DNA from: an uncultured Christensenella sp.
GTDB lineage: Bacteria; Bacillota; Clostridia; Christensenellales; Borkfalkiaceae
Direction of reading: 5' to 3'
Assembly (NCBI GenBank): GCA_910578655.1
Contig: CAJTQE010000019.1
Coordinates: 1 to 27,483 of the forward strand
Length of the DNA stretch: 27,483 nt
In this document: positions 8,307 to 17,152 of the stretch, piece after piece
How positions within the stretch are numbered: the first letter of the stretch is position 1
Layout: each line of letters opens with the position of its first letter
Notes under the pieces: generated by a model
Seen by the model: only the letters and a program-made list of their open reading frames with translations
Told to the model about the DNA's origin: nothing
The model's database searches: none
Program-made: the position numbers and the translations under genes

Positions 8307-9599
8307 ATGAAAAACAGAATCTTAGCCCTGACGCTTGCTTCGGCTGTCTGTGCCTGCCTTATAGGCGGCTGCGGAAACGGAGACCGAGGGTCGATAATCA
8401 TTCTTGAAAAAGAAAACGAACAGACTGCAAAAACGTCGCTGAGCTTTTACGGACACAGAACAGACCGCAGCAGCCTGCTGATAATCGAGGACGCGCTTCA
8501 GTCGTATATGATTGACGGGCGAGACGCCTTTTACGAGAATGCAGAAGAAATAGAATACTGGAATTCGCTTGACACCCGTTTTAGAACGAACAATCTTGAC
8601 GACCTGTTTATGATTGACCGCGACAGATTGCTTTTTATGCACGATTCGCTTGCAGACTTAACGGATATAATAGACGTAAATCTCTACAACGAATTTACGC
8701 GCAGTCAGCTTTTTAGCGCGGACGGAAAAATTTACGCCGCGCCGACGGGCATTTCAACTTACGGGCTTTACGTAAATTACGATTTATTGCAAAAGCACGG
8801 CAAACCGGTTCCGCGCAACTTTTCGGAGTTTACCGAAGTTTGCAATTATTTCGCAGGTCAGGGCATAATTCCCATTATAAGCAATAATCAAACCTCCCTG
8901 CGCTCTCTCATTATTGCGCGCGGAATGTTCGGCGTGTACTCAAGCGCCGAAACCGCAAAAGAGATTGCAAAGTTCAATGCCGACCCCTTACTTCTTACCC
9001 GACCGTTAAACGATGGAATAGACCTTGTTTACACTATTCTGGATAACGGCTGGATAGACGTTGAAGAAGCCGCGCTCACGGCGCACCTCAGCGGTGATTT
9101 AGACCTGTTTGCAAACGGCACCCGTCCGTTTATGGTGACGGGGGGCTGGGCCTCCTCCTCTTTAAAATACAGCTTAAAAAAGCAGGACATAACGTTAAGT
9201 TACGGCATACACGCCTATCCCGTACTCGATTCCGCAAGCGTACTCGTAGCGCAGACCGATTCGCTTGTGAGCGTCAAAAAAGGCGGAAACGAAAACGAGG
9301 CGAAGAAGCTTGTCTCCGTACTCACTCATCCGCAGACGATTTTGGAACTTAACGAAAACCAAAGCAGGTTTACCGTATTGAACGGACATACTCAGATTAA
9401 TTCCGACTCTGCAATAATCCCTTCGGCAAGCTATCTTACAAAGGGCAAATACGTAATCGGTTCCGACAGTAACCTTTCGGTTCCCCTCGACGCTATACTC
9501 GATAAATGCGTTTCATCGATTTTAAAGGGACGGAACGCGGACGAAGTTAAAGCGCAACTTGCCGGTCTGCTTACAGCCTATAAGGAGGACGGCAAGTGA
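8307..9599 (+). CDS. Extracellular solute-binding lipoprotein (family 1)
   Basis: About 430 residues with a lipoprotein signal peptide (MKNRILALTL..., lipobox LIGGC, Cys22). The fold signature is that of sugar-type ABC solute-binding proteins: GKIYAAPTGISTYGLYVNYD, then a Trp-containing ligand region (TGGWASSSL) and a helical C-terminus. No ABC permease or ATPase is nearby. The stop codon overlaps the GTG start of the hybrid sensor kinase by four bases. This suggests that it presents a ligand to the kinase, or senses one beside it, rather than feeding a transporter. The ATG at 8307 is chosen because the signal peptide begins there; there is no ribosome site, and possible earlier starts at 8271 and 8286 would add residues before the signal peptide. 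The ligand is unknown, probably a sugar. Confidence 0.85.
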   Translation: MKNRILALTLASAVCACLIGGCGNGDRGSIIILEKENEQTAKTSLSFYGHRTDRSSLLIIEDALQSYMIDGRDAFYENAEEIEYWNSLDTRFRTNNLDDLFMIDRDRLLFMHDSLADLTDIIDVNLYNEFTRSQLFSADGKIYAAPTGISTYGLYVNYDLLQKHGKPVPRNFSEFTEVCNYFAGQGIIPIISNNQTSLRSLIIARGMFGVYSSAETAKEIAKFNADPLLLTRPLNDGIDLVYTILDNGWIDVEEAALTAHLSGDLDLFANGTRPFMVTGGWASSSLKYSLKKQDITLSYGIHAYPVLDSASVLVAQTDSLVSVKKGGNENEAKKLVSVLTHPQTILELNENQSRFTVLNGHTQINSDSAIIPSASYLTKGKYVIGSDSNLSVPLDAILDKCVSSILKGRNADEVKAQLAGLLTAYKEDGK

Positions 9600-12538
9600 A
9601 AAAGCTTATCTATATATTGAAAAGATATAAAATGATAATTTTCTGCGTGCTTGCGGTCATCGTCTGCACAGGAGCGTCACTGTTTGGATATTTCTATCTG
9701 CAAAGAATGGAACGCGCGCTTTGGAACCAACTTGTCCTTGATTTGACCGAAGTCACCTATCAGGGCGGACACGCATTTGAAACTTACGCCGTGCAGGAAC
9801 GCGGAATCGTAGAAAAAATTTCCGACGGTATGCAACAGTTTAAGTCCGACGACGAACAGGTTTTGAAAATTTTGGATACCTACGCTTTGGGCGACGGGCT
9901 GTACTCGCTTATTACTTACGATGATGACGGGGGTACCGTTTACATATCGGAGCAAGACCCCATTCACCTTTCAAAGATTGAAATTACAAACTTTTTAAAG
10001 GACTACGGCGACGGCGGAATTACCAAACCGTACCTCAATTTTTATACAGGTCAGCTTACGCTCGGCTACTACGAAAAATTTCAGTTTAAGGACGGCAAAA
10101 GCGCGATAATCAGAAAGGGTCAGCTTATGGACTATCTGACAAGCGAATTTTCGCTTTCGTTCTATCACGACACGGGCTTTTCCTACGTTGTCGACGGCGA
10201 CGGCGACATAATAGTCCGCCCCTCGCACAAAAACAGCAACCGCACGGCAGCCAACCTAACCGACCTTTTGGAACAAAGCGGAAGCACCGATGAGGAAATA
10301 GCCAACCTTCAAACGCTTATGAGCGAAGGCAACAGAGGCGCGCTCAGGCTCACTTCGGACGGCGGCGGACGGATACTTGCTTTTGTTCCGTTGAAAAATG
10401 TGCAAAGTTATCTCGTTTCGCTCGTACCCAACTCCTCAATCGTCAGCCACGTTGACAAAGTTTTGCAGACTTCGCAGACGCTCACCGTAATAGTGCTTTT
10501 AATTTTCATTATATTTATAGTGTTTACTTTGGTAACCTATATTTACCGCAAGAAAATTATCGCCGGCGAAACCGAAGTTAAATACCGCGAACAGCTTTTC
10601 GGACTGCTTGCAAATACTACCAGCGACGTCTATATGCTTTTATCGCTGAAAGACTATTCGCTTGAATACGTCAGCCCCAACGCCCCTCGCGTTCTCGGCA
10701 TAGGCAAAGAAGAAATTCAAAAAAGCATCGATGCAATTGCAACTCAGGAATACGACGACGAGCTTTCAAACGGACTTAAACAGCTTAAACAGCTGCCCGA
10801 GGGACAATCTCAAACCTACAAGCACAACCGTATACACAAAACTACGGGCGAGATTAAGCACTTTATAGAGACCATTTACAGAACCAACATTGACGGCATA
10901 GATAAGTTTATAATTCTGCTTTCGGACAGAACTTCCGAAATACAGTCTGAAACCGCGCTTAAAAACGCAATGGAAAGCGCGAAAGCGGCAAACCGTTCGA
11001 AGAGCGTATTCCTTTCAAATATGTCGCACGACATACGCACGCCTATGAACGCCATTCTCGGCTTTACGGAGCTTATCAAGCGCGACGCGAAAACGCCTTC
11101 TAAGGTTTTGGAATACACCAACAAGATTTACACTTCCGGTCAGCACCTTTTGGGACTTATAAACGACGTACTCGATATGAGTAAGATTGAAAACGGCAAA
11201 TTTGTGCTCAACGTGCAGAAATTCAATCTCGCGGAATTCGTAGACGAACTCGGATTTATGATGCGTCCGCAAGCCGACAATAAACATCAGACTTTTGATA
11301 TTTGCGTTTACGACTTAAAGGAAGAAAACCTTTTGGGCGATAAAGTGAGAATAAACCAAATACTCATTAACATACTGTCAAACGCAATAAAGTACACTCC
11401 CGAATACGGCAAGATAAGAATGGATATAAACGAACTGCCAAAGATAAACGAAAACTTTGCGCGGCTTCGATTTACGATTACCGATAACGGCATAGGCATT
11501 TCCGAAGAATATCTCGAAAGAATGTTCACCCCATTCTCGCGCGAAGTCAGCAGCACCGTCAACTCCATTCAGGGCACGGGCTTGGGTATGGCGATAACCA
11601 AAAACCTCGTAGACCTTATGAGCGGCACTATCTCGGTGAAAAGCAAACAGGGCGAAGGCAGCACCTTCACCGTCGAGCTTGAACTGAGAATCGACAACGA
11701 GGACGTGAATACGGGCTTCTGGGACGAGATGGGCATAACGCGCACCCTTGTCGTGGACGACGACGAAGATATTTGCGAGAATGTAACCGCCGCGCTGAAA
11801 GACGCGGGTATGCAGGCAAGCTACGTTTTAAACGGTGAGGACGCTATCGCCCTCGTTGAGAAAAAGCACGCCGACGGCGAAGATTTCGACCTTATTCTGA
11901 TTGACCTCAAAATGCCCGGCATAGACGGCATTTCCACAGCGGAGAAAATACGCGCGTCCGTATCTAAAGATATTTCTATCGTAATGCTTACCGCGTACGA
12001 TTGGAGCGAATTTGAAGACAGCGCAAGAAACGCAGGCATAGACGCGTTCCTGCCAAAACCTTTCTTCGTATCAAACTTGAAGTTCAACGTCCGTTCCCTT
12101 CAAAAGAATAAGGAAGAAAAAAAGAGCAGCGTTCCCAAAAAAGCTTTGGCAGACAAACGTTTCCTTGCCGCCGAAGACAACGAACTCAATTCCGAAATTC
12201 TGGTTGAACTTTTGGATATGTACGACAGTTTGTGCGACGTTGCCGAAAACGGAAAAATCGCGCTTGAAATGTTTGAAAACTCGCCGAAAGGTTACTACGA
12301 CGGCATTTTAATGGACATTCAGATGCCCGTTATGAACGGTTACGACGCGGCAAAGGCAATACGTCAATGCGCTCACCCCGACGCCAAATCTATACCCATA
12401 ATCGCAATGACCGCAAACGCATTCTCGGAAGATATAAACAATTCCTTTAACGCCGGAATGGATGCGCACATCGCCAAACCTATGGATATGGAAAAACTTG
12501 AATCCGTTTACAGAGAAATAATCAACTCACGCAAATAA
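9596..12538 (+). CDS. Hybrid sensor histidine kinase with two receiver domains
   Basis: A 980-residue membrane sensor. A transmembrane helix (about 14-36) is followed by a roughly 260-residue external dCache-like sensor region (DGDGDIIVRPS at 200-210), a second helix (about 296-318) and a PAS-like segment (about 333-445). The HisKA H-box is SHDIRTPMNA (His478). HATPase boxes are N (Asn596), DNGIG (630-634) and GTGLGMAI (660-667). Receiver 1 has VVDDDED and phospho-acceptor Asp770. Receiver 2 has AEDNELN and Asp907. It starts with GTG, preceded by AGGAGG seven bases upstream, and overlaps the binding-protein stop by four bases. No separate response regulator or Hpt domain is visible, so the output partner lies elsewhere. 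Repeated SHD-x-R-T-P and REC motifs show both phosphorelay parts are intact. Confidence 0.93.
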   Translation: MKKLIYILKRYKMIIFCVLAVIVCTGASLFGYFYLQRMERALWNQLVLDLTEVTYQGGHAFETYAVQERGIVEKISDGMQQFKSDDEQVLKILDTYALGDGLYSLITYDDDGGTVYISEQDPIHLSKIEITNFLKDYGDGGITKPYLNFYTGQLTLGYYEKFQFKDGKSAIIRKGQLMDYLTSEFSLSFYHDTGFSYVVDGDGDIIVRPSHKNSNRTAANLTDLLEQSGSTDEEIANLQTLMSEGNRGALRLTSDGGGRILAFVPLKNVQSYLVSLVPNSSIVSHVDKVLQTSQTLTVIVLLIFIIFIVFTLVTYIYRKKIIAGETEVKYREQLFGLLANTTSDVYMLLSLKDYSLEYVSPNAPRVLGIGKEEIQKSIDAIATQEYDDELSNGLKQLKQLPEGQSQTYKHNRIHKTTGEIKHFIETIYRTNIDGIDKFIILLSDRTSEIQSETALKNAMESAKAANRSKSVFLSNMSHDIRTPMNAILGFTELIKRDAKTPSKVLEYTNKIYTSGQHLLGLINDVLDMSKIENGKFVLNVQKFNLAEFVDELGFMMRPQADNKHQTFDICVYDLKEENLLGDKVRINQILINILSNAIKYTPEYGKIRMDINELPKINENFARLRFTITDNGIGISEEYLERMFTPFSREVSSTVNSIQGTGLGMAITKNLVDLMSGTISVKSKQGEGSTFTVELELRIDNEDVNTGFWDEMGITRTLVVDDDEDICENVTAALKDAGMQASYVLNGEDAIALVEKKHADGEDFDLILIDLKMPGIDGISTAEKIRASVSKDISIVMLTAYDWSEFEDSARNAGIDAFLPKPFFVSNLKFNVRSLQKNKEEKKSSVPKKALADKRFLAAEDNELNSEILVELLDMYDSLCDVAENGKIALEMFENSPKGYYDGILMDIQMPVMNGYDAAKAIRQCAHPDAKSIPIIAMTANAFSEDINNSFNAGMDAHIAKPMDMEKLESVYREIINSRK

Positions 12539-12543
12539 ACGTA

Positions 12544-12573
12544 CGCCCCCGACCCAACCGGTCGGGGGCGTTT
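12544..12573 (+). terminator. Bidirectional terminator between convergent genes
   Basis: A perfect 11-bp GC-rich stem (12544-12554 with 12560-12570) and a 5-base loop are followed by TTT on the plus strand and a T-rich stretch on the minus strand. It serves both the sensor kinase and glmS, whose stop codons face each other. Confidence 0.85.
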
Positions 12574-12575
12574 AC

Positions 12576-14339
12576 CTATTCCACCGTTACGCTCTTGGCA
12601 AGGTTGCGCGGTTTATCGGGGTCGCGCCCCAAAAGCAGAGAAGTTTTATAAGCTAAAAGCTGGACGACAACCGCAGATAAAAGCGGCGAAAGATATTTGT
12701 CGCAATCGGGAATTTCAATAATGTTTACTTTGCCGTCAAGCTTCTTTGTCACGTCTTTAATGTTAGTCACCACAGCCACTTTTCCCTTGCGCGATAAAAT
12801 CTGTTCAACTGCGTTTAAGCTTTTTGGCGCAAGATATTCGTCGGTGATTATAACGACCGAAACCGTTCTTATATCAATAAGCGCAAGCGTGCCGTGCTTC
12901 AATTCTCCTGCCGGATATCCCTCGCTGGGGATATAAGAAATTTCTTTCAGTTTTAAACTTCCCTCCGTCGCAACGGCGCAGTCCAAATCCCTGCCGAGAA
13001 AGAACACCCCGTCCGAACGGGCGCACGCGTCCGCAAGTGTACATATGTCCAGACGTTGAATTAATTGAAAACAAAGCTCGCTTGCCGCAACAAGTTTTTT
13101 CGCGCCTGCTTCCACGTCACCGCCGCAAAGCGTCAACGCAAGCAGATACAGCGCAGCTATCTGCCCCGTATAACTTTTAGTTGCGGCAACGCAAATTTCC
13201 TGCCCTGCCTCTACGGGAACGACCGCGTCGGCTACTCTCGTAAGTTCGGAATACGGCGAATTTGTGACCGCAATTACCTTTCCGCCCAAACTCTTTACAA
13301 GTTTAGCCGCCTCAACCGTGTCTGCGGTTTCTCCGCTTTGGCTTATTGCAATTACCGCGGTTTTTTTATCTATTACAGGATTTTTATACCTGAACTCGCC
13401 TGCCGTTTCAACCTCGACGGGAACACGCGCAAAGCTTTCAAAATACCTTTTGCCTATAAGTCCGCTGTTGTACGCGGTTCCGCAACCCGTAATAATTATA
13501 CGTTTTATCCCGCTCAGATAACTTTTAATATTATCATAAGTGCATATGAACGCCTGACAGGTTTTCGTTATAGACGTGGGCACTTCGTTTATTTCTTTAA
13601 GCATATAATGAGGGCAACTGCCCAAATCAAGTTCGGCGCACAGCGCGGGATTTTTTAATTTTTCGCGCATTACGGGCTCAAGATTCCCGTCGTATACCTC
13701 AATTTTTTTGTCGGTAAGCACTGCAATGTCGCCGTCGGATAAAACGGATATGTCATCGCAAAGCCCTGCAAGCGCAGGCGCGTCCGAGGCGCAATAATTC
13801 ACCCCGTTGCCGTAACCGATAATGACGGGGTTTTTGTTCTTAGCCACGATAATGCCGTCGAAGTCTGCACACATAACCACAAGCGCATACGACCCAGCTA
13901 TTTCATCAACCGTCTTTTTCACTGCCGTCAAAGGGTCTTTATCGTAAAAATAATTCAAAAGCCTCACTGCAACTTCGCTGTCGGTTTCCGAATTGAATTG
14001 TACACCCTTAAAATATTTTTCTTGCAGTTCGGCGTAATTTTCGATTATTCCGTTATGCACTATCGCAAACTTACCTAATACGTGCGGATGCGCGTTTTCG
14101 TCGCAAGGTTTACCGTGCGTCGCCCAACGCGTGTGCCCGATAGCGGTATGCCCGTGCAAATGCTTTATTTCTCCGCCCAACGAATATACCCTGCCGCGCC
14201 GTTTACTGACAAAAAATTTTCCGCCGTCAAGCGAGGCAACTCCGGCCGAATCATAACCTCTGTATTCGAGAAGTTTCAATCTTTCATATACCGAGCCTGC
14301 CGCGCCGCGTTCGCCCGTCATTCCTACGATACCGCACAT
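12576..14339 (-). CDS. glmS: Glucosamine-fructose-6-phosphate aminotransferase
   Basis: It makes glucosamine-6-phosphate from fructose-6-phosphate and glutamine, the entry step to peptidoglycan and amino-sugar synthesis. The 587 residues begin MCGIVG, so Met removal exposes the catalytic Cys of the glutaminase domain. GHTRWATHG and NGIIENY complete that domain. Two SIS isomerase domains follow (ITGCGTAYNSG and AISQSGETADT), and the typical C-terminus is KSVTVE. The frame is open further upstream, but the ATG at 14339 is fixed by the required Cys2 and by a GAGGTGA ribosome site. The upstream region is short and I see no glmS ribozyme core in it. Confidence 0.97.
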   Translation of the reverse strand: MCGIVGMTGERGAAGSVYERLKLLEYRGYDSAGVASLDGGKFFVSKRRGRVYSLGGEIKHLHGHTAIGHTRWATHGKPCDENAHPHVLGKFAIVHNGIIENYAELQEKYFKGVQFNSETDSEVAVRLLNYFYDKDPLTAVKKTVDEIAGSYALVVMCADFDGIIVAKNKNPVIIGYGNGVNYCASDAPALAGLCDDISVLSDGDIAVLTDKKIEVYDGNLEPVMREKLKNPALCAELDLGSCPHYMLKEINEVPTSITKTCQAFICTYDNIKSYLSGIKRIIITGCGTAYNSGLIGKRYFESFARVPVEVETAGEFRYKNPVIDKKTAVIAISQSGETADTVEAAKLVKSLGGKVIAVTNSPYSELTRVADAVVPVEAGQEICVAATKSYTGQIAALYLLALTLCGGDVEAGAKKLVAASELCFQLIQRLDICTLADACARSDGVFFLGRDLDCAVATEGSLKLKEISYIPSEGYPAGELKHGTLALIDIRTVSVVIITDEYLAPKSLNAVEQILSRKGKVAVVTNIKDVTKKLDGKVNIIEIPDCDKYLSPLLSAVVVQLLAYKTSLLLGRDPDKPRNLAKSVTVE

Positions 14340-14402
14340 ATAATTCACCTCGCTATCTATACAATATGTTATAAAAGGGTTTTTAGTGAATGGCGTTAAT
14401 GG

Positions 14403-14431
14403 TTGACTTTTTAAAAGCAAATATTTATAAT
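14403..14431 (+). promoter_or_regulatory. Promoter of ktrB-ktrA
   Basis: TTGACT (14403-14408), a 17-base spacer and TATAAT (14426-14431) lie on the plus strand. Transcription should start near 14438, leaving a leader of about 78 bases. That leader contains a 6-bp hairpin (14478-14483 with 14496-14501). It is too short for a ydaO-type c-di-AMP riboswitch. Confidence 0.75.
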
Positions 14432-14515
14432 TATATAAGCTTATGCATTTAACCGCACTTCAATTTAAACTGATATTATTCCGCATACATATTTACGGAA
14501 TCACATTTGACAATT

Positions 14516-15865
14516 ATGAAAACTAAAAGGCGAAAACTTTCCGTCTGGCAGTTGCTTGCCCTGCTGTATCTGGGCGGAACCATCATAGGAAGCTTACTTT
14601 TGATACTTCCTTTCGCAACCAAAGACGGACAGGAAACAACATATCTGAACGCACTGTTCACAGCCGCGTCCGCCGTCTGCATAACGGGGCTCACTCCTTA
14701 CGACGTCGCAGTGCACTGGACGTTGTTCGGGCAAATAGTCATTTTACTGCTCATACAAATGAGCGGACTCGGCTTTATGACCCTCGTTTCTGCGGCTTTC
14801 CTCATATTCGGCAGGTCAATGAGTATGAGCAACCGTAACGCGCTTATGCTTGACTCCCGCGGAACGCGTTCGGGGCTTAAAATTCTCTTGCTCAGAATTT
14901 TGGCTGGAACGGCTATTTGCGAAACGGTCGGCGCACTGCTTTTAATGATACGCTTCATACCCGACTTCGGAGCCGGCAACGGAATATATTTTTCCGTATG
15001 GCACTCTATTTCCGCGTTCTGCAACGCAGGGTTCGACTTGATGGGCAATACCGAAACGGGGCTTTTCGTATCGCTTACCGCTTACGTCAACGACCCTCTC
15101 GTCACGCTTACCGTATCCGCGCTGATAATTTTGGGCGGACTCGGGTTCTGTGTTTGGGGCGATATACTCGATTGTAAATTCAACTTCAAAAAGTTTCAGC
15201 TTAATACAAAAGTAGTTCTCGTCGTCAACACCGCTTTGATACTCATCGGAACATCCCTGTTTTTACTGTTCGAGAGAAGCAACCCGACTTATGCGGAATT
15301 CAATTTCGGCGAAAAACTGCTTGCGTCGTTCTTCAACGCTGTCACGCCGCGAACGGCAGGGTTCGCTTCTACCGATACAACTTCGCTCTCAAACAGCGGT
15401 TACCTTTTGACTGTTGTGCTTATGTTTATCGGCGGCGGCTCCGGTTCGACCGCCGGCGGCATAAAGATAGGTACTTTCACGATAATTATAATGGGTATGC
15501 TTGCCGCCTTCCGCGGCAAAAGAGACATAAATATCGGCAAAAAAAGAATTGCCTATTCCTCCCTTTCGGAAGCTCTCGCAATTCTTGCGGCGTGCTTGGC
15601 AATACTCGTTTTGGCGATACTTGCGATATGCACGATTCAACCCTCACTGCCGTTTAAATCCGTTTTATTTGAATGTGTATCCGCAGTCAGCAATACCGGA
15701 CTTACGCTTAACGCAACCACACACCTGAATGCAGCGTCAAAGGTTATAATTATATTTTTAATGTACGCCGGCAGAGTGGGAATTTTAACGCTCGCGCTTG
15801 CGCTCGGACAGACTAAGGCAACGGCTGAAATACGCCGTCCCATAGATAATTTGCTTATAGGATAA
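14516..15865 (+). CDS. ktrB: Potassium uptake channel subunit KtrB/TrkH
   Basis: The membrane channel subunit of Ktr-type K+ (Na+-coupled) uptake, about 449 residues. The four pore-loop repeats with selectivity-filter glycines are readable in order as ITGLTPYD, FCNAGFDLM, RTAGFAST and NTGLTLNA. The intramembrane gate motif GGGSGSTAGGIK follows the third loop. Hydrophobic segments fill the rest, as expected for the four M1-P-M2 units. The ATG at 14516 begins MKTKRRKLSVWQ; a TTG three codons earlier is possible. Neither has a recognisable ribosome site. It is followed after 10 bases by the regulatory subunit gene, so the two form one system. KtrB is preferred over TrkH because of length and the short KtrA-type partner. 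Confidence 0.93.
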   Translation: MKTKRRKLSVWQLLALLYLGGTIIGSLLLILPFATKDGQETTYLNALFTAASAVCITGLTPYDVAVHWTLFGQIVILLLIQMSGLGFMTLVSAAFLIFGRSMSMSNRNALMLDSRGTRSGLKILLLRILAGTAICETVGALLLMIRFIPDFGAGNGIYFSVWHSISAFCNAGFDLMGNTETGLFVSLTAYVNDPLVTLTVSALIILGGLGFCVWGDILDCKFNFKKFQLNTKVVLVVNTALILIGTSLFLLFERSNPTYAEFNFGEKLLASFFNAVTPRTAGFASTDTTSLSNSGYLLTVVLMFIGGGSGSTAGGIKIGTFTIIIMGMLAAFRGKRDINIGKKRIAYSSLSEALAILAACLAILVLAILAICTIQPSLPFKSVLFECVSAVSNTGLTLNATTHLNAASKVIIIFLMYAGRVGILTLALALGQTKATAEIRRPIDNLLIG

Positions 15866-15875
15866 TGAGGTTACA

Positions 15876-16571
15876 ATGAAATCTATTTTATTGATAGGAA
15901 TGGGCCGTTTCGGTACGATTTTGGGCGAAAGGCTTATGAAAATGGGCGACGACGTAATGATAGTCGACAAGGACGAATCGGTTATAAACGCGCTTGCGCC
16001 AAAATACACAAACGCGCTCATCGCCAACTGTATGAACGAAGACAATTTAAAGGCAATGGACATACCGTCGTTCGACGCCTGCGTCGTTGCGATAAGCGAT
16101 GATTTTCAGTCCTCGCTTGAAATTACTTCCATATTGAAAGATTTGGGAGCCAAGTGGGTAGTATCCCGTGCAAATACGGAAATACAGCGTAAGTTCCTTC
16201 TGCGCGTCGGCGCGGACGAGGTCATTTACCCCAATCACGACATTGCCGAAAAGCTTGCCATAAAACTCAACTCGGACGGAGTTTACGACTATATCGAAAT
16301 CGACTCCGAGTATTCGATTTTCGAAATTGTCATTCCCGATAGTTGGCACGGCAAAACGCTTGTCGACGAAAACCCTCGCGGCAAGTTCGGCATAAATATA
16401 CTGCTTATCAAAAAAGGTAAAAATATCGTCCCCTCCCCCAGTCCCAACTACGTTTTTGAAAACGGAGACCATATTCTTGCTTTCGGTTCAACCGAACAGA
16501 TTCTTGCTTTTACAAACAAAACCAGTGCAAAAAAACTTCGCACAAAAAAGGCAAAACGCCCTCTCGATTAA
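15876..16571 (+). CDS. ktrA: Potassium uptake regulatory subunit KtrA (RCK)
   Basis: The cytoplasmic ring-forming subunit that gates KtrB in response to nucleotides. The 231 residues consist of an N-terminal Rossmann RCK domain with the glycine motif LIGMGRFG (6-13), the acidic ribose ligand in MIVDKDE and the central LGAKWVVSRAN. A C-terminal TrkA_C domain (about 140-215) follows, which in this family often binds c-di-AMP. The last 16 residues are Lys/Arg rich. It starts 10 bases after ktrB, with GAGG five bases before the ATG, and ends at a strong terminator. Confidence 0.95.
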   Translation: MKSILLIGMGRFGTILGERLMKMGDDVMIVDKDESVINALAPKYTNALIANCMNEDNLKAMDIPSFDACVVAISDDFQSSLEITSILKDLGAKWVVSRANTEIQRKFLLRVGADEVIYPNHDIAEKLAIKLNSDGVYDYIEIDSEYSIFEIVIPDSWHGKTLVDENPRGKFGINILLIKKGKNIVPSPSPNYVFENGDHILAFGSTEQILAFTNKTSAKKLRTKKAKRPLD

Positions 16572-16577
16572 TAAATA

Positions 16578-16606
16578 CCGCCGCACGTTAAGTGCGGCGG
16601 CATTTT
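16578..16606 (+). terminator. Intrinsic terminator of ktrBA
   Basis: A perfect 9-bp GC stem (16578-16586 with 16592-16600) and a 5-base loop are followed by CATTTTT. It starts six bases after the ktrA stop codon. Confidence 0.88.
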
Positions 16607-16644
16607 TCATTATATAAAAAATTTTAAAAACAGTTCAAAAACGC

Positions 16645-16673
16645 TTGAAATTTTCTCTGACGTCATATATAAT
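16645..16673 (+). promoter_or_regulatory. Promoter of tRNA-Gln
   Basis: TTGAAA (16645-16650), a 17-base spacer and TATAAT (16668-16673) lie on the plus strand, giving a leader of about 59 bases before the tRNA. Confidence 0.75.
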
Positions 16674-16738
16674 GTTATCGTTATACAGATAGTTGAAACG
16701 AAAGTTTAGCTTTTCTTAATAACAATTTAACAGCTTTT

Positions 16739-16813
16739 TGGGGTGTCGCCAAGCGGTAAGGCAACGGACTCTGACTCCGTCATTCGTTGGTTCAAATCCA
16801 GCTACCCCAGCCA
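16739..16813 (+). tRNA. tRNA-Gln (anticodon CTG)
   Basis: A full cloverleaf can be drawn. The acceptor TGGGGTG pairs with TACCCCA (one G-U). The D stem is GCC/GGC. The anticodon stem is ACGGA/TCCGT with loop CTCTGAC, giving anticodon CTG (16771-16773), which reads CAG. The T arm is GTTGG/CCAGC around TTCAAAT. The discriminator is G and CCA is encoded (16811-16813). The 3' end marks the left boundary of the accessory region and is the likely integration site. Confidence 0.95.
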
Positions 16814-16817
16814 TATT

Positions 16818-16857
16818 AGACGCAAATTGAACCAAAATCAGTTTGCGTCTTTTATTT
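16818..16857 (+). terminator. Terminator of tRNA-Gln
   Basis: A 13-bp stem with one G-U (16818-16830 with 16838-16850) and a 7-base loop are followed by TTTATTTT. It starts five bases after the CCA end. It probably came in with the inserted element, because a second tRNA-end-like site at 21605 has its own hairpin. Confidence 0.8.
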
Positions 16858-16965
16858 TGCTTTTTTATCTCGTATAAGCCCATAATTTGCACCCTGTGGC
16901 TTTTCGTTTGTTGCAACTGTAAATAATTCACTCTTAATTTAAAGCCCTTACAATTCCATATTTTA

Positions 16966-17150
16966 AACGGCTACTTTATGCCGCGAAAGGCTATTGACTG
17001 GAATTGCGGTGTGTTAGGCTCGTGCGCCAAAGGCAAACCAAAACCCACCGAGATTTATCTCAGTGGGTTGCGTGTTTCGCCCTTATTTTGCCTTTATACA
17101 CACCGCAAGAAAAGTTTCAGTCAATAGCACCGTGGAATAAATTAGCCGTT
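16966..17150. repeat. 185-bp nested imperfect palindrome (MITE-like or structured RNA)
   Basis: The ends match as inverted repeats in blocks. AACGGCTA (16966-16973) pairs with 17143-17150, GCTATTGACTG (16990-17000) with 17117-17127, TTGCGGTGTGT (about 17004-17014) with 17098-17108, and AAAGGCAAA (17029-17037) with about 17087-17095. The centre is a hairpin at 17042-17069 with AACCCAC paired to GTGGGTT. No protein is encoded. The shape fits a miniature inverted-repeat element or a large folded RNA. It ends three bases from the stop of the recombinase relic. The rest of 16858-17152 shows nothing else I can name. Confidence 0.65.
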
Positions 17151-17152
17151 AT

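Noticed and set aside
13065..13658. Plus-strand open frame of 197 codons inside glmS
   Set aside because: It is antisense to a conserved gene, with no motif or start signal.
14340..14515. glmS ribozyme upstream of glmS
   Set aside because: The space is short, is shared with the divergent ktrB promoter, and shows no ribozyme core.
14438..14515. c-di-AMP (ydaO-type) riboswitch before ktrB
   Set aside because: The leader is only about 78 bases, with a single 6-bp hairpin. The conserved riboswitch blocks are not visible.
16716..16931. Minus-strand reading frame of 71 codons across the tRNA
   Set aside because: It contains the well-known spurious peptide read antisense to tRNA genes (AGVAGFEPTNDGVRV and so on). 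The tRNA explains the sequence.
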